DNA of 34,616 nucleotides from Solirubrobacterales bacterium (GCA_019239445.1 JAFAZV010000311.1:1-34616), one strand, 5' to 3'; counted from the stretch's first letter, positions 24,270 through 32,394 are shown. The notes: generated by a model from the sequence alone, not told the origin. Numbers and translations are program-made.

Positions 24270-25316
24270 TCATTTGGCTGAGGGCGCCGCACTTTGGCGC
24301 GCTTCGCCGGCAGCATACGCCGAGGCCGCTGAGACTGGCGACGCTTCGACGTGGTCGCGGACGAGACGCCCGAGCAGCGGCGCGAACTTGAACAAGCTGG
24401 GTCCGGTGAGCCCGATGACTCCATCGTGTTCCCGCAGATCCCAGCCGTCGTGGGCGGGACCGCTCGGGTTGAGCGGAAACTCGCAGGCGATGACGCGTTC
24501 TGGTACCGGCGCGAGCCCCGGCAGCAGACGGACGACTATCTCCACCGTGCGCCGATACGCCTCGCGGATGGCATCGGCCTCGGAGATTGCCACCGAGCCG
24601 GCGTCGCTCAGGCCGACCGAGTAGTGATCGCCACCATCCAGCACGGCATAGAAAGGCTCCGACATGGCCTCGTCGCGCTGGATCCAGCAGGGCGCGCTGG
24701 CGTCGAGCGGCTCGCGGAGCGCGAATGAGAATCGCACTGAGCGCAGCCGCTCAGGCTCGGGCAGACCGAGCAGCGCGTAGGTACCGGGACCCGCGCACAC
24801 CACCACCCGGTCGGCGTCGATCCGCTCGCCGCTGGCGAGGCTCACCCCCTCCGCATCGACGGCGACCACCTCGTCCAGCACGAGCTCCAAGTCGCGCTGC
24901 AGGAACCGCACCGTCGCTTCCGCGCGGATCGCGGCGCCGGTGGCTTCGAGCCATCCGCCTCCGGGGAGATCAGCGAGCGGATGGCGTGCTCCGTCCACCG
25001 GCTCGAGGCCCCCATAGCGCCGCAGGTGGACCTCGCGATCGGCCATATCCCCGGTCAGCAGGAGACCGACCGCCTGTAACAGCGGCTCGCCGGCCAGCTC
25101 CTCCCACACGCGCCAGAGCTCGAGCGCGCTCGCCGCCGCGTCCGTGAGCTCTCGATCGGCATGGGCGAGGCGGAAGATCCGCGAGAGGCCGGCCGACTGG
25201 CGCGCGCCGGGGACATCCGCGCTCAGCACCGTCACCTGATGGCCCGCCCGCGACAGCTCGAAGGCGGCGGCTAGTCCGACCACCCCGGCACCCACGACGA
25301 CTACATCGCTGCTCAT
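24270..25316 (-). CDS. FAD-dependent amine oxidase/dehydrogenase (sarcosine oxidase-like)
   Basis: A 348-residue DAO-superfamily flavoenzyme. It has the dinucleotide-binding VVVVGAGVVGLAAAFELSRAG at the N-terminus, RIDADRVVVCAGPGTYALLG, and a C-terminal GVIGLTGPSLFKFAPLLG that matches the FAD-contact segment of monomeric sarcosine / N-methyltryptophan oxidases. A Cys in VIACEFPLNP is near where those enzymes attach FAD covalently; I cannot confirm the alignment. Such enzymes remove an N-methyl group as formaldehyde. The formate dehydrogenase gene starts six bases after its stop, so it is the first gene of that operon, hinting that the FDH uses formate derived from formaldehyde. Glycine- or proline-type oxidases are alternatives. 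Confidence 0.82.
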   Translation of the reverse strand: MSSDVVVVGAGVVGLAAAFELSRAGHQVTVLSADVPGARQSAGLSRIFRLAHADRELTDAAASALELWRVWEELAGEPLLQAVGLLLTGDMADREVHLRRYGGLEPVDGARHPLADLPGGGWLEATGAAIRAEATVRFLQRDLELVLDEVVAVDAEGVSLASGERIDADRVVVCAGPGTYALLGLPEPERLRSVRFSFALREPLDASAPCWIQRDEAMSEPFYAVLDGGDHYSVGLSDAGSVAISEADAIREAYRRTVEIVVRLLPGLAPVPERVIACEFPLNPSGPAHDGWDLREHDGVIGLTGPSLFKFAPLLGRLVRDHVEASPVSAASAYAAGEARQSAAPSAK

Positions 25317-25585
25317 CGCCCTCGAACCCTAGTGAGTTGGATCCGTGTCACCGCGCACGCCCGGGTCAAAAACGTCGTACTCGTCCGTGTTCCCCTGCCG
25401 AGGGCACGAATTCGTCGGCATAGATCAACAAGGTTGTGTTCGCGGGCGGCCGCACACCGAGTGCGACGTTTTCATCCATCCGTTGTGCGGCCAGAGGACC
25501 CTCAAAACGCTGGGGCGGGTTTCGCCGGGGCTGGCGCCGGATAGGTAGCTCCCGGGATCTGAGCTGCGGAGGAGGAGATAGAAAG
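25317..25585. other. Divergent control region between the FDH operon and the GH65 gene
   Basis: This 269-bp gap must hold promoters for both directions. The clearest structure is a perfect 9-bp inverted repeat, GGCCGCACA (25448-25456) and TGTGCGGCC (25484-25492), separated by 27 bases. It could be a regulator site or a hairpin in the GH65 leader. The GH65 ribosome site GGAGGAGA lies at 25569-25576. I see no convincing -10/-35 pair and no riboswitch. Confidence 0.4.
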
Positions 25586-28306
25586 ATGCGTGCGCGGGTG
25601 CGTTTGGCTGGCGGCGTCGTGATGTCGGTGGCGGTCTTGCTCCTCACGGCAGCCGGGACGGCCGGCGCCGCCGGCGGGTCGTTCTTGCTCACGGCGCGCG
25701 AGGATGGCAACAGCTACGCCCCCACCTTCACCGGTAACGGCCTCCTCGGCGTGCGGATCCCGGCGACGGGCCAGGGGTATGCCGGCGGGACCGTTCCGGC
25801 CCAATCCGAGCTGGCGGGCTTCTACGCCCGGCCTTCGAAGGGCAAGGCTGCGCAGCTCGTCCAGCAGCGGGCGAACATCCCGACCTGGTCGACGCTGACC
25901 TTCTCGGACGGCGGAACCGCCTTCTCGACTCGCGCCGGCACCACCTCCGGATGGCGCCAATCGATCGACCTGCACACCGGAATTGTCTCCACGACCGCGC
26001 GCTGGAGGGCTCCGAACGGCCACGTCACCGATATGAGCTATCGGGTGTTCACCGACCGCGCGCGCGAGCACGTCGCCGTCGTGCAGCTCGTGCTCGTCCC
26101 GCACTGGTCAGGGACGGCCACCGCGAGCGACATCATCGACGGCACGGCCGACACGCAGGCCTCGAAGGCCGCTCCCGTCCTGACCTCGCAAGTGGCGAAA
26201 GGGTGGAACGTCGGCGCGAGGTCGGACTGGGTCACGATCGCGGCCTTTGGTACCGGCATCCAAACCACGCTGGCCGATCAGCTGGTCGCGAGCCCGAACG
26301 TGGCCGCCATCAGTGCGCCGATCGATGAGGGGGTGGCGCAGAGTGTCGGCCAGCGGCTGAGCTTCCCCGTCACCGCCGGGCAGTCCTACGTGCTGACCAA
26401 GTACGTCGGCGTCGACTACTCGCTCGACAGCCCCGCCAGCGCTGCCGCCGCCCAGCTCGAAGCCGCAGGCGCGGCGTCCGCGGGCTCTGCCGCCCTGGAA
26501 GCCGAGAACAACCGAGCGTGGGCGCAGCTCTGGGAAGGCCGGATCGACGTCTTCGGCAACCCGACGCTCGCCACCAACGTCAACGCCAGCGAGTTCTATC
26601 TGTGGTCGAGCACGCGCGAAGATCTGGACTGGAGCGTGTCTCCCGCAGGCATCTCCTCCAACGGCTACGACGGCCACATCTTCTGGGACGCTGAGACGTG
26701 GATGTACCCGTCGCTGCTCCTCCAGCACCCGGAGCTGGCGGCCGGGATGAACGCCTATCGCTTCGATCGCCTGGCTGCGGCCGAGCAGCACGCGCTCGCG
26801 ACGGGATACGCGGGCGCTCGGTTCCCGTGGGAGAGCGCGTTCGACGGAACCGAACAGATTCCGCCCCCGGTGTCCGTGAACAGCGAGGGCCTGTATGAGC
26901 AGCACATCACCGCTGACGTGGCGCTGGCGCAATGGCAGTACTACCTCGCTACGGGCGACCGGCAATGGCTGGCCTTGCGCGGCTGGCCGGTGATCGCCGG
27001 CGCCGCCGCGTTCTGGGCCTCGCGCGCGCGCCCAGGCTCGCACGGCAGCTATCACATCGCCCACGTCACGGGCCCTGACGAGGAGAACCCGAACGTGAAC
27101 GACGAGGTGTTCACGAACGTCGGCGCCAGGGTGACGCTGCAGAACGCGATCTCGGCCGCGCGCGCGTTGGGGAAGGCATCTCCGCCGGCTTGGTCCCGGA
27201 TCGCCGCCGGGCTGGTCGTGCCGATCATCCGGGGGCGACATCCGGAGTACGCCAGCTACCGCTCGCAGCTCGTCAAGCAGGCCGACGTGACGCTACTGCA
27301 GTACCCGTGGTCGTTCCCGATGCCGGGACGGATCGCCCAGAGCGACCTCGACTTCTATGTCCCGCGCACCGACCCCACCGGCCCGTCGATGAGCGACGCC
27401 GTGAACTCGATCGACAGCCTGCGGCTCGGATCGCCGGGCTGTGCGGGCTACGTCTACACCGTGCGCAGCTACGAGCCCTTCATTCGCGACGTGTTTCACC
27501 AGTTCTCCGAGACGAGGACCGGCGGCGCGTTCACGTTCATGACCGGGATCGGCGGATTCCTGCAGGAGTTCCTCTACGGTTATTCGGGGCTGCGCTGGCA
27601 GGGCGGCGCCGCGCTGCCGATCGCTCCGACCTTGACCAGCCAGCTCTCGGGCCTGGTGCTTCGCAACCTGTCCTGGCGAGGCCGGCGCTTCGACATCTCG
27701 ATCGGGCGCACGAGCACGACCGTGACGCTGACCAGCGGCGGGTCCCTGCCGTTGCGGACACCGTCCGGGGTGCGGGTGGTCACACTCGGCCGGCCGCTGC
27801 GGATCGCCACGGCGCGTCCCGATCTTACGGCGAGCTCAGACGCCATCCGCTGCCAGAACGTCCGCGCGAGCAGCGCCCAGATCGGAGCCCCCGCGCTCGC
27901 GGCCGTCGACGGCAGCTCGGCCACCGATTGGCAGCCGGCGAAGCTTCCCGCGACCCTGACCGTCGCCACCCACGGCGGCCAGGGGCGCATCCGCCACGCC
28001 ACCGTGCGCTGGGGCCAGATGTGGCCGGCGCAGCCCAAGCCGAACGTCCACCCGGCTCCGGGGCCGGTCAAGACGCTGCGCGCCTCGAGCTACGCCCTGC
28101 AGGTGTCGAACAGCGGCCGGACGTGGAAGACCGTGGTCCAGGTCCGGGACACCGGCAGCGGTACAACGGACAGCCTCACCTTCGCGCCCGTCAGCGCCCG
28201 CTACGTCCGCTTGCGGCTCCTCGCGGCGTCGCTGGGGACGGTCGCCGGCTCGAAGCCCAAGCAGCCGCTCGAGCCGGAGGTGAACGAGCTGACTGTGACG
28301 CGTTGA
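25586..28306 (+). CDS. Secreted GH65-family glycosidase with C-terminal F5/8 type C-like domain
   Basis: A 906-residue exported enzyme. The signal peptide is residues 1-30 (VVMSVAVLLLTAAGTAGAAG). The (alpha/alpha)6 catalytic region has HIFWDAETWMYPSLLL, WESAFDGTEQIPPP, and VTGPDEENPNVNDEVFTN, whose first Glu (E499) is at the general-acid position of GH65 (kojibiose, trehalose and maltose phosphorylases; the animal glucosylgalactosyl-hydroxylysine glucosidase). A signal peptide and lack of a clear phosphate-binding loop favour a hydrolase acting outside the cell on alpha-glucosides. The last ~140 residues (ALAAVDGSSATDWQP to ARYVRLRLL) resemble a discoidin (F5/8 C) carbohydrate-binding domain. 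ATG 25586 has a strong GGAGGAGA ribosome site. The final codons lie in a tandem duplication. Confidence 0.88.
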   Translation: MRARVRLAGGVVMSVAVLLLTAAGTAGAAGGSFLLTAREDGNSYAPTFTGNGLLGVRIPATGQGYAGGTVPAQSELAGFYARPSKGKAAQLVQQRANIPTWSTLTFSDGGTAFSTRAGTTSGWRQSIDLHTGIVSTTARWRAPNGHVTDMSYRVFTDRAREHVAVVQLVLVPHWSGTATASDIIDGTADTQASKAAPVLTSQVAKGWNVGARSDWVTIAAFGTGIQTTLADQLVASPNVAAISAPIDEGVAQSVGQRLSFPVTAGQSYVLTKYVGVDYSLDSPASAAAAQLEAAGAASAGSAALEAENNRAWAQLWEGRIDVFGNPTLATNVNASEFYLWSSTREDLDWSVSPAGISSNGYDGHIFWDAETWMYPSLLLQHPELAAGMNAYRFDRLAAAEQHALATGYAGARFPWESAFDGTEQIPPPVSVNSEGLYEQHITADVALAQWQYYLATGDRQWLALRGWPVIAGAAAFWASRARPGSHGSYHIAHVTGPDEENPNVNDEVFTNVGARVTLQNAISAARALGKASPPAWSRIAAGLVVPIIRGRHPEYASYRSQLVKQADVTLLQYPWSFPMPGRIAQSDLDFYVPRTDPTGPSMSDAVNSIDSLRLGSPGCAGYVYTVRSYEPFIRDVFHQFSETRTGGAFTFMTGIGGFLQEFLYGYSGLRWQGGAALPIAPTLTSQLSGLVLRNLSWRGRRFDISIGRTSTTVTLTSGGSLPLRTPSGVRVVTLGRPLRIATARPDLTASSDAIRCQNVRASSAQIGAPALAAVDGSSATDWQPAKLPATLTVATHGGQGRIRHATVRWGQMWPAQPKPNVHPAPGPVKTLRASSYALQVSNSGRTWKTVVQVRDTGSGTTDSLTFAPVSARYVRLRLLAASLGTVAGSKPKQPLEPEVNELTVTR

Positions 28307-28375
28307 TCAACTGACCTCTGCCGCTCGAGCCGGAGGTGAACGAGCTGACTGTGACGCGTTGATCAACTGACCTCT
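28264..28375. repeat. Exact 56-bp tandem duplication over the GH65 stop codon
   Basis: Positions 28264-28319 and 28320-28375 are identical. The unit covers the last codons of the GH65 gene, its TGA and 13 following bases. The first copy is used as the end of the gene. Each copy holds the palindrome GTTGATCAAC (28302-28311 and 28358-28367). No decay is visible, so the event is recent or an assembly artefact. Confidence 0.95.
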
Positions 28376-28413
28376 CCCGTCGGCGACCGCACGCGCCCCT
28401 ATCCCGAGGACGC

Positions 28414-28433
28414 CTGAACCCGCTCAGGTTCAG
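28414..28433. terminator. Hairpin between convergent genes
   Basis: CTGAACC (28414-28420) and GGTTCAG (28427-28433) pair perfectly around a 6-base loop. The right arm includes the stop codon of the saccharopine-dehydrogenase-like gene. It may terminate the GH65 transcript from the other side. No T-run follows. Confidence 0.45.
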
Positions 28434-29650
28434 CCGACGCTCAGGCGCTCTTCGCTGCCGTGCGGCGAGCCGTACTGCGCGAGCAGCTCCAGGAACGGCG
28501 CCGCATCGAAGGCCTCCGGACCCAGCACCCCCGCGCCCGACCAAACGCCCTCGGCGAGCAGCTCGAGCGCCACGATCGGGTTGATCGCCGTCTGCCAGAC
28601 GACGGCCTGGCAGCCATCGCGCGCCATCGTCTCCTGGTTGTCGGCGAGGTGGTACAGGTAGGTCGCCCGCGGGCGTCCGTCGCTGCCCGTCCCGGTGACG
28701 AAGGTTCCGGCGCAGGTGACGCCGCTCATGCGGTCGCCGAGGGTGGCCGGGTCGGGGAGGACAGCCGCCACGACATCGCGCGGCGAAACCTGCATCCCGC
28801 GTACGGTGACGGGATCGGTGCCGTCCAGCCCGAGCTTGTGCAGCACCTGCAGGACCTCGATGAACTCACTCCCCAGGCCGTACTTGAACGTGACCCGCCG
28901 GCAGTCGATCCAGCGCGGAACCAGCACAACTTCCTCGTGCTCGACGTTGACGCACTCGATCGGGCCGATGCCGCCGGGGAAGACGAACGTCTCGGGATCG
29001 GAGAAAGGCTCGGTGGTGAAGAAGCCGCGATCGCGCTCCCAGATGAGCGGCGGGTTGAGGCATTCCTCGATCGTGGTCCAGATCGAGAAGCTGGGCGCGA
29101 AGTCGTTGCCCGACACGGTCAGGTTCGCTCCGTCGCGCACCGCGACCTCGTCGATCGAGGAGAACATCGTGTCAGCGGCGTGACGCGCGAACACGTCGGA
29201 GAGACCCGGCTCTACCCCGATGCCGACGAGCGCGAGCAGCCCGGCTCGGCGCCAGTCCTCGTCCGCCGCGAACTGCTCCGCGCCGAGCAGCTCGCCGGGG
29301 CGGCGGTAGGGATCGGTCGGATGAGGACGCGACAGCGTCATCGCCATGTCGAGGTAGGTCACTCCGATCTCGCGGGCGGCGGCGAAGATCGGCGGGTTGA
29401 GCCGCGGATCGCCGGCGTTCAGCACGGCGTCGAACCGGCCGTCGCGCAGGAACGCCGCCACCTCGTTGCGAGCCGAGGCGTCGACGGCCGTCCCAGCCAT
29501 CCGTTCGTCGCCTAGCTGAGCCGCCACCCGCGCGGCGCGAGTGACGTCGATGTCGGCGAGCGTGAGCTGCTCGAAGAAGTCGCGGTGGCGCGCGATCGCC
29601 GCCGCGGCGGCCCCGACGCCGCCGGCCCCAATGATCGCGATTCGCCTCAC
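28430..29650 (-). CDS. Saccharopine dehydrogenase-like NAD(P) oxidoreductase
   Basis: A 406-residue protein. It opens with RRIAIIGAGGVGAAAAAIA, a Rossmann nucleotide-binding loop, and continues VLNAGDPRLNPPIFAAAREIG and VTYLDMAMT, the strand-loop that defines the saccharopine/carboxynorspermidine dehydrogenase family. ALVGIGVEPGLSDVFARHAAD is the conserved PG segment joining the two domains. It would catalyse reductive condensation or oxidative cleavage of an amino acid with an aldehyde or ketoacid; the actual substrate could be lysine, carboxynorspermidine or homospermidine. No lysine-catabolism partner is adjacent. GTG 29650 places the start directly before the glycine loop. A stretch of 12-bp GC repeats lies just upstream. 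Confidence 0.86.
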   Translation of the reverse strand: MRRIAIIGAGGVGAAAAAIARHRDFFEQLTLADIDVTRAARVAAQLGDERMAGTAVDASARNEVAAFLRDGRFDAVLNAGDPRLNPPIFAAAREIGVTYLDMAMTLSRPHPTDPYRRPGELLGAEQFAADEDWRRAGLLALVGIGVEPGLSDVFARHAADTMFSSIDEVAVRDGANLTVSGNDFAPSFSIWTTIEECLNPPLIWERDRGFFTTEPFSDPETFVFPGGIGPIECVNVEHEEVVLVPRWIDCRRVTFKYGLGSEFIEVLQVLHKLGLDGTDPVTVRGMQVSPRDVVAAVLPDPATLGDRMSGVTCAGTFVTGTGSDGRPRATYLYHLADNQETMARDGCQAVVWQTAINPIVALELLAEGVWSGAGVLGPEAFDAAPFLELLAQYGSPHGSEERLSVG

Positions 29651-29664
29651 GCCGCGGTCGCGCA

Positions 29665-29688
29665 GCCGACGCCGAGGCCGACGCCGAG
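29665..29688. repeat. Two tandem copies of a 12-bp GC-rich unit
   Basis: GCCGACGCCGAG occurs twice in tandem, 15 bases upstream of the saccharopine-dehydrogenase-like start, with a partial third copy beginning after it. It is probably simple-sequence slippage. Confidence 0.6.
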
Positions 29689-29822
29689 GCCGCGCAGGAG
29701 CGATCTCAGGTGGTCGTTGCGGTCGTGATCCTGCATCGTCGCGTGCTCGTCGCCCGCCGGCGGGGATTCGAGCGCGCGCGATCCTCGCAAACCGTCGCCG
29801 TCGCCGCAAGCCACGGAGATGC

Positions 29823-29859
29823 CCTGCCGGCCGGCCGCGCGCGGGCGCCGGCCGGCAGG
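29823..29859 (-). terminator. Strong 13-bp GC hairpin after the AOC-like gene
   Basis: A perfect 13-bp stem (CCTGCCGGCCGGC with GCCGGCCGGCAGG) and an 11-base GC loop sit 17 bases after the stop of the allene-oxide-cyclase-like gene. No U-tract follows, as is common for terminators of high-GC actinobacteria. The rest of the 29651-29875 gap shows nothing else I can support. Confidence 0.65.
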
Positions 29860-29875
29860 ACGCCGGCATCCTGCG

Positions 29876-30388
29876 TCAGCTCAGTCTGAAGATGAAGTCG
29901 TACTTCGTGCCGCCGTTGCGCGAGTTCAGGACCATCTCGCCGCGGCTCGACCGGTACCGACCGGTCCCGCCGGTGATCGAGAGCACGCTGTTGCGAGTGT
30001 CGTAGAACGGACCCTGGACCGTCAGCTGCCCCTGCTTGAGGAACGTCGTCCATAGGCACTCCCAGATGCCTTCCTTCGGCGCGATGCGGGTGCAGAAGCC
30101 TTCGTCGTGACCGACCTGCTTCGTGTCGGCTGCATCGAACACCGGATTGTTGAAGACCAAGATGTTGCCTTTGACGTCCTTGCCGCCCCCGGTCGGAACC
30201 TCGGTGTCCGTGATGGCGTGCTCGACAACGTGGATGGTGCGGACCGCGACGTAAGCACGAGGCGCTTTCGCTCTCGTGGCGCCGGCGGCGCCGGCGGCGC
30301 CGACCGCGCCGGCCGCGATCGCGGCGCCGCCAAGCGCGGCTGTGCTCGCCAGGACAAGGCGGCGGCGGGCTGACTTCGTGGCTGACAT
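29876..30388 (-). CDS. Exported allene-oxide-cyclase-like (AOC/dirigent barrel) protein
   Basis: A 170-residue protein. The N-terminus has Arg-Arg-Arg followed by a long Ala/Gly hydrophobic stretch (LVLASTAALGGAAIAAGA), a likely Tat or Sec export signal. The mature part ends VQGPFYDTRNSVLSITGGTG then YRSSRGEM, the SITGGTGxYxxARGxM signature shared by plant allene oxide cyclases, dirigent proteins and their bacterial relatives, which form small beta barrels. The conserved region NILVFNNPVFDAADTKQVGH binds near the barrel opening. Its ligand in bacteria is unknown. ATG 30388 follows GAGGAGGGAG. Actinobacterial homologues are often secreted and linked to secondary metabolism; no such cluster is evident here. 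Confidence 0.85.
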   Translation of the reverse strand: MSATKSARRRLVLASTAALGGAAIAAGAVGAAGAAGATRAKAPRAYVAVRTIHVVEHAITDTEVPTGGGKDVKGNILVFNNPVFDAADTKQVGHDEGFCTRIAPKEGIWECLWTTFLKQGQLTVQGPFYDTRNSVLSITGGTGRYRSSRGEMVLNSRNGGTKYDFIFRLS

Positions 30389-30694
30389 GAGACTCTCCCT
30401 CCTCGAACTGGACCTACGGATTGGCGCGATCCTACGTCGCGCGCCGGATCGGGAGGATCACACCCGCCGACCACGGGCCGCCAAAAATGCCCACACTTGC
30501 AGCCCAGCCACGCAGTGGTCGCGATCGTGGTGCTCTGGGCACAGGTTTCGCGACCACCTGCCCACCCGCGTCGAAGTGGTCGACTTCGTGGTGGTTCGCG
30601 CGCTCCTCGGCTCCGCCGCCTCCGCCACCGCCCTCGGTTCCGCCGCCTCCGCCACCGCCCTCGGGTCCGCAGCGTTGCTGCTTCTCTACGTGCC
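30389..30694. other. 306-bp gap between divergent genes, with a possible HNH nuclease remnant
   Basis: No intact gene is supportable here. Minus-strand reading of about 30600-30485 gives ANHHEVDHFDAGGQVV in one frame and, after a frame change, NLCPEHHDRDH in another; joined, these look like the DH...GG...NL.LC..HH core of an HNH endonuclease, as in the common DUF222/HNH actinobacterial proteins. No start, N-terminal domain or intact frame remains, so this would be a decayed fragment. GC-rich sequence yields chance matches, so confidence is low. The promoters for the AOC-like gene and the DNA ligase must lie in this region. Confidence 0.3.
30606..30670. repeat. 27-bp tandem repeat, 2.4 copies
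   Basis: Units start at 30606 and 30633 with a partial third at 30660. The two full copies differ at one base (CTCGGC versus CTCGGT). The array is rich in CCGCC and lies just before the DNA ligase start. It is too short and lacks spacers to be a CRISPR array. Confidence 0.85.
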
Positions 30695-32221
30695 TTGACT
30701 TCCCTTGGCGATGTCGTTGACGCCTCGCGGCAGGTAGCCGCGACCCGCTCGCGCTCGCAGAAGGTCGCGATTCTCGCCGGACTTTTGCGCAAGCTCGAAC
30801 CCAGCGAGGTTCCGATCGCGGTTGCCTTCCTGGCCGGCGTACCGCGCCAGGGTCGCATCGGCATCGGCTACTCAACGCTCCGGGCGATCGCGCCGGCGCG
30901 GGCGCCGGCCGGCGGAGTCGCGCAGGCCGCGCTCGAGGTGATCGAGGTCGACCGCGCGATCGACGAGATCGTCGCGCTGGCGGGAAGCGGATCCGCCCGC
31001 CGGCGCAGCCAGCGGCTCGAGGCGCTGCTGGCGCGGGCGACCCCGGAAGAGGTCGAGTTCGTCGGGCGGCTGCTCACCGGCGAGCTGAGGCAGGGCGCGC
31101 TTGCGGGCATCATGGCCGACGCGATCGCCAGCGCTGCAGAGGTTCCGAGCGAGCTCGTGCGCCGGGCGCTGATGCTTTCAGGAAATCTTTCGCGGACCGC
31201 AGACATCGCGCTAGCGGCCGGCGGAGAGGGCCTGCGAGGCGTCGGCTTCGAGGTCTTCCGGCCGATCCTGCCGATGCTCGCGTCGACCGCGAACAACGTC
31301 GCCGAGGCGGTTGAGGGGTTCGCCTGCGCATCGGTGGAATGGAAGCTCGACGGGATCCGGGTGCAGATCCATCGCCGGGCGCGCGAGGTCCGGATCTACA
31401 CGCGCAACCTCAACGACATCACCGCGGCCCTGCCCGGAGTCGTCCAGGCGGTGCTCGCCCTGCCACTGGAGCAGGCGGTGCTCGACGGCGAGGCGCTGTG
31501 GATGGCCGAGGGCGGTCCCGCGTCTTTTCAGGAAACCGTCTCTCGGATCGACCGTGATGCCCCGCCGGAGGGGATCGTGACGTTCCTGTTCGACCTCTTG
31601 CACCTCGAAGGTGAGGACCTGCTCGACACCCCGCTCCGCGTCCGCGCCGAGAGGCTCCAAGCCGTCGCGCCCGGCCTGACGATCCCCCGCGTGCTGACCT
31701 CGGATCCGGAGACCGCTCGGGGCGTTCTCGAGGAGTCGCTCCAGGCCGGCCACGAGGGAGTCGTGGTCAAGGACGCGGCATCGCTCTACGCCGCTGGGCG
31801 CCGAGGCGGCGCTTGGCGCAAGGTCAAGCCGGTGCAGACCTACGACCTGGTCGTCCTCGGCGCGGAATGGGGGCACGGCCGCCGCCAAGGCTGGCTCTCG
31901 AATCTTCATCTCGGGGCTCGTGATCCCGGCACCGGCGGCTTCGCGATGGTCGGCAAGTGCTTCAAGGGGCTGACCGATGAGCTGCTCGAGTGGCAAACGC
32001 GCGAGCTGCTCGCGCGCGAGACCGAGCGCCGCGGGATCGCCGTGCTGGTGCGTCCGGAGCTGGTGGTCGAGATCGCGATCGATGGCGTCCAGGTCTCGAC
32101 CCGCTATCCGGGCGGGATCGCGCTGCGGTTCGCGCGCGTCAAGCGCTACCGGCCCGACAAGCGCGCCGATGAGGCCGACAGCATTGAGGAGCTTCGCCGG
32201 CTGCTCCCGCACCGCGTGTGA
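30695..32221 (+). CDS. ligB: ATP-dependent DNA ligase (LigB type)
   Basis: A 508-residue ligase, close to the 507 residues of mycobacterial LigB. An N-terminal DNA-binding domain (about 1-195) precedes the adenylation domain, where K217 in VEWKLDGIRVQIH is the residue adenylated by ATP. Further motifs are VLDGEALW (motif III), FLFDLLHL (IIIa), EGVVVKDAASLY (IV) and WRKVKP (V); the OB-fold domain ends RFARVKRYRPDK. It seals nicks in duplex DNA with ATP. It is not fused to LigD modules. I take TTG 30695 as start because it fits the family's N-terminus (LGDVVDASRQVAATRSRSQK); no ribosome site is evident. Replicative ligation is normally by the NAD-dependent LigA, so this is a repair ligase. Confidence 0.92.
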   Translation: MTSLGDVVDASRQVAATRSRSQKVAILAGLLRKLEPSEVPIAVAFLAGVPRQGRIGIGYSTLRAIAPARAPAGGVAQAALEVIEVDRAIDEIVALAGSGSARRRSQRLEALLARATPEEVEFVGRLLTGELRQGALAGIMADAIASAAEVPSELVRRALMLSGNLSRTADIALAAGGEGLRGVGFEVFRPILPMLASTANNVAEAVEGFACASVEWKLDGIRVQIHRRAREVRIYTRNLNDITAALPGVVQAVLALPLEQAVLDGEALWMAEGGPASFQETVSRIDRDAPPEGIVTFLFDLLHLEGEDLLDTPLRVRAERLQAVAPGLTIPRVLTSDPETARGVLEESLQAGHEGVVVKDAASLYAAGRRGGAWRKVKPVQTYDLVVLGAEWGHGRRQGWLSNLHLGARDPGTGGFAMVGKCFKGLTDELLEWQTRELLARETERRGIAVLVRPELVVEIAIDGVQVSTRYPGGIALRFARVKRYRPDKRADEADSIEELRRLLPHRV

Positions 32222-32342
32222 CCGACGGCACCCGGCGGGAGCGAAGCGCTCACCACCGCGCCCCGTATCCCGAGCAGAGAAATCAACAGGCGATGTACGC
32301 GCCGGTGGGCAAGCATCGCCGCGGGCGCCAGAGAGAGATGGA

Positions 32343-32366
32343 GAGGCCGTCCTTCGGGGCGGCCTC
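32343..32366 (+). terminator. 10-bp hairpin with a TTCG loop
   Basis: GAGGCCGTCC (32343-32352) and GGGCGGCCTC (32357-32366) pair completely with one G-U around the stable tetraloop TTCG. It lies 120 bases after the ligase stop and about 28 before the next gene. It may terminate the ligase transcript or be a leader hairpin. No T-run follows. Confidence 0.6.
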
Positions 32367-32394
32367 GCCGCCGGGCCGCCGGTAAGGTTGGACC

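Noticed and set aside
25346-25376. TGTCACC followed by CGTC as a second ECF41 promoter upstream of GH65
   Set aside because: The spacer is 20 bases, not 16, and the -35 box has a mismatch at its last base.
30480-30560. Zinc-ribbon-like CKCGHFWRP on the minus strand
   Set aside because: It is a third frame over the same bases as the HNH-like reading, lacks a second clear CxxC and has no start; treated as chance.
30606-30670. CRISPR-like array
   Set aside because: Units are directly adjacent without spacers, only two full copies exist, and no cas gene is present.
30421-30720. Proline-rich 99-residue reading frame on the plus strand
   Set aside because: It only reflects the 27-bp CCGCC repeat, has no ribosome site and overlaps the ligase start.
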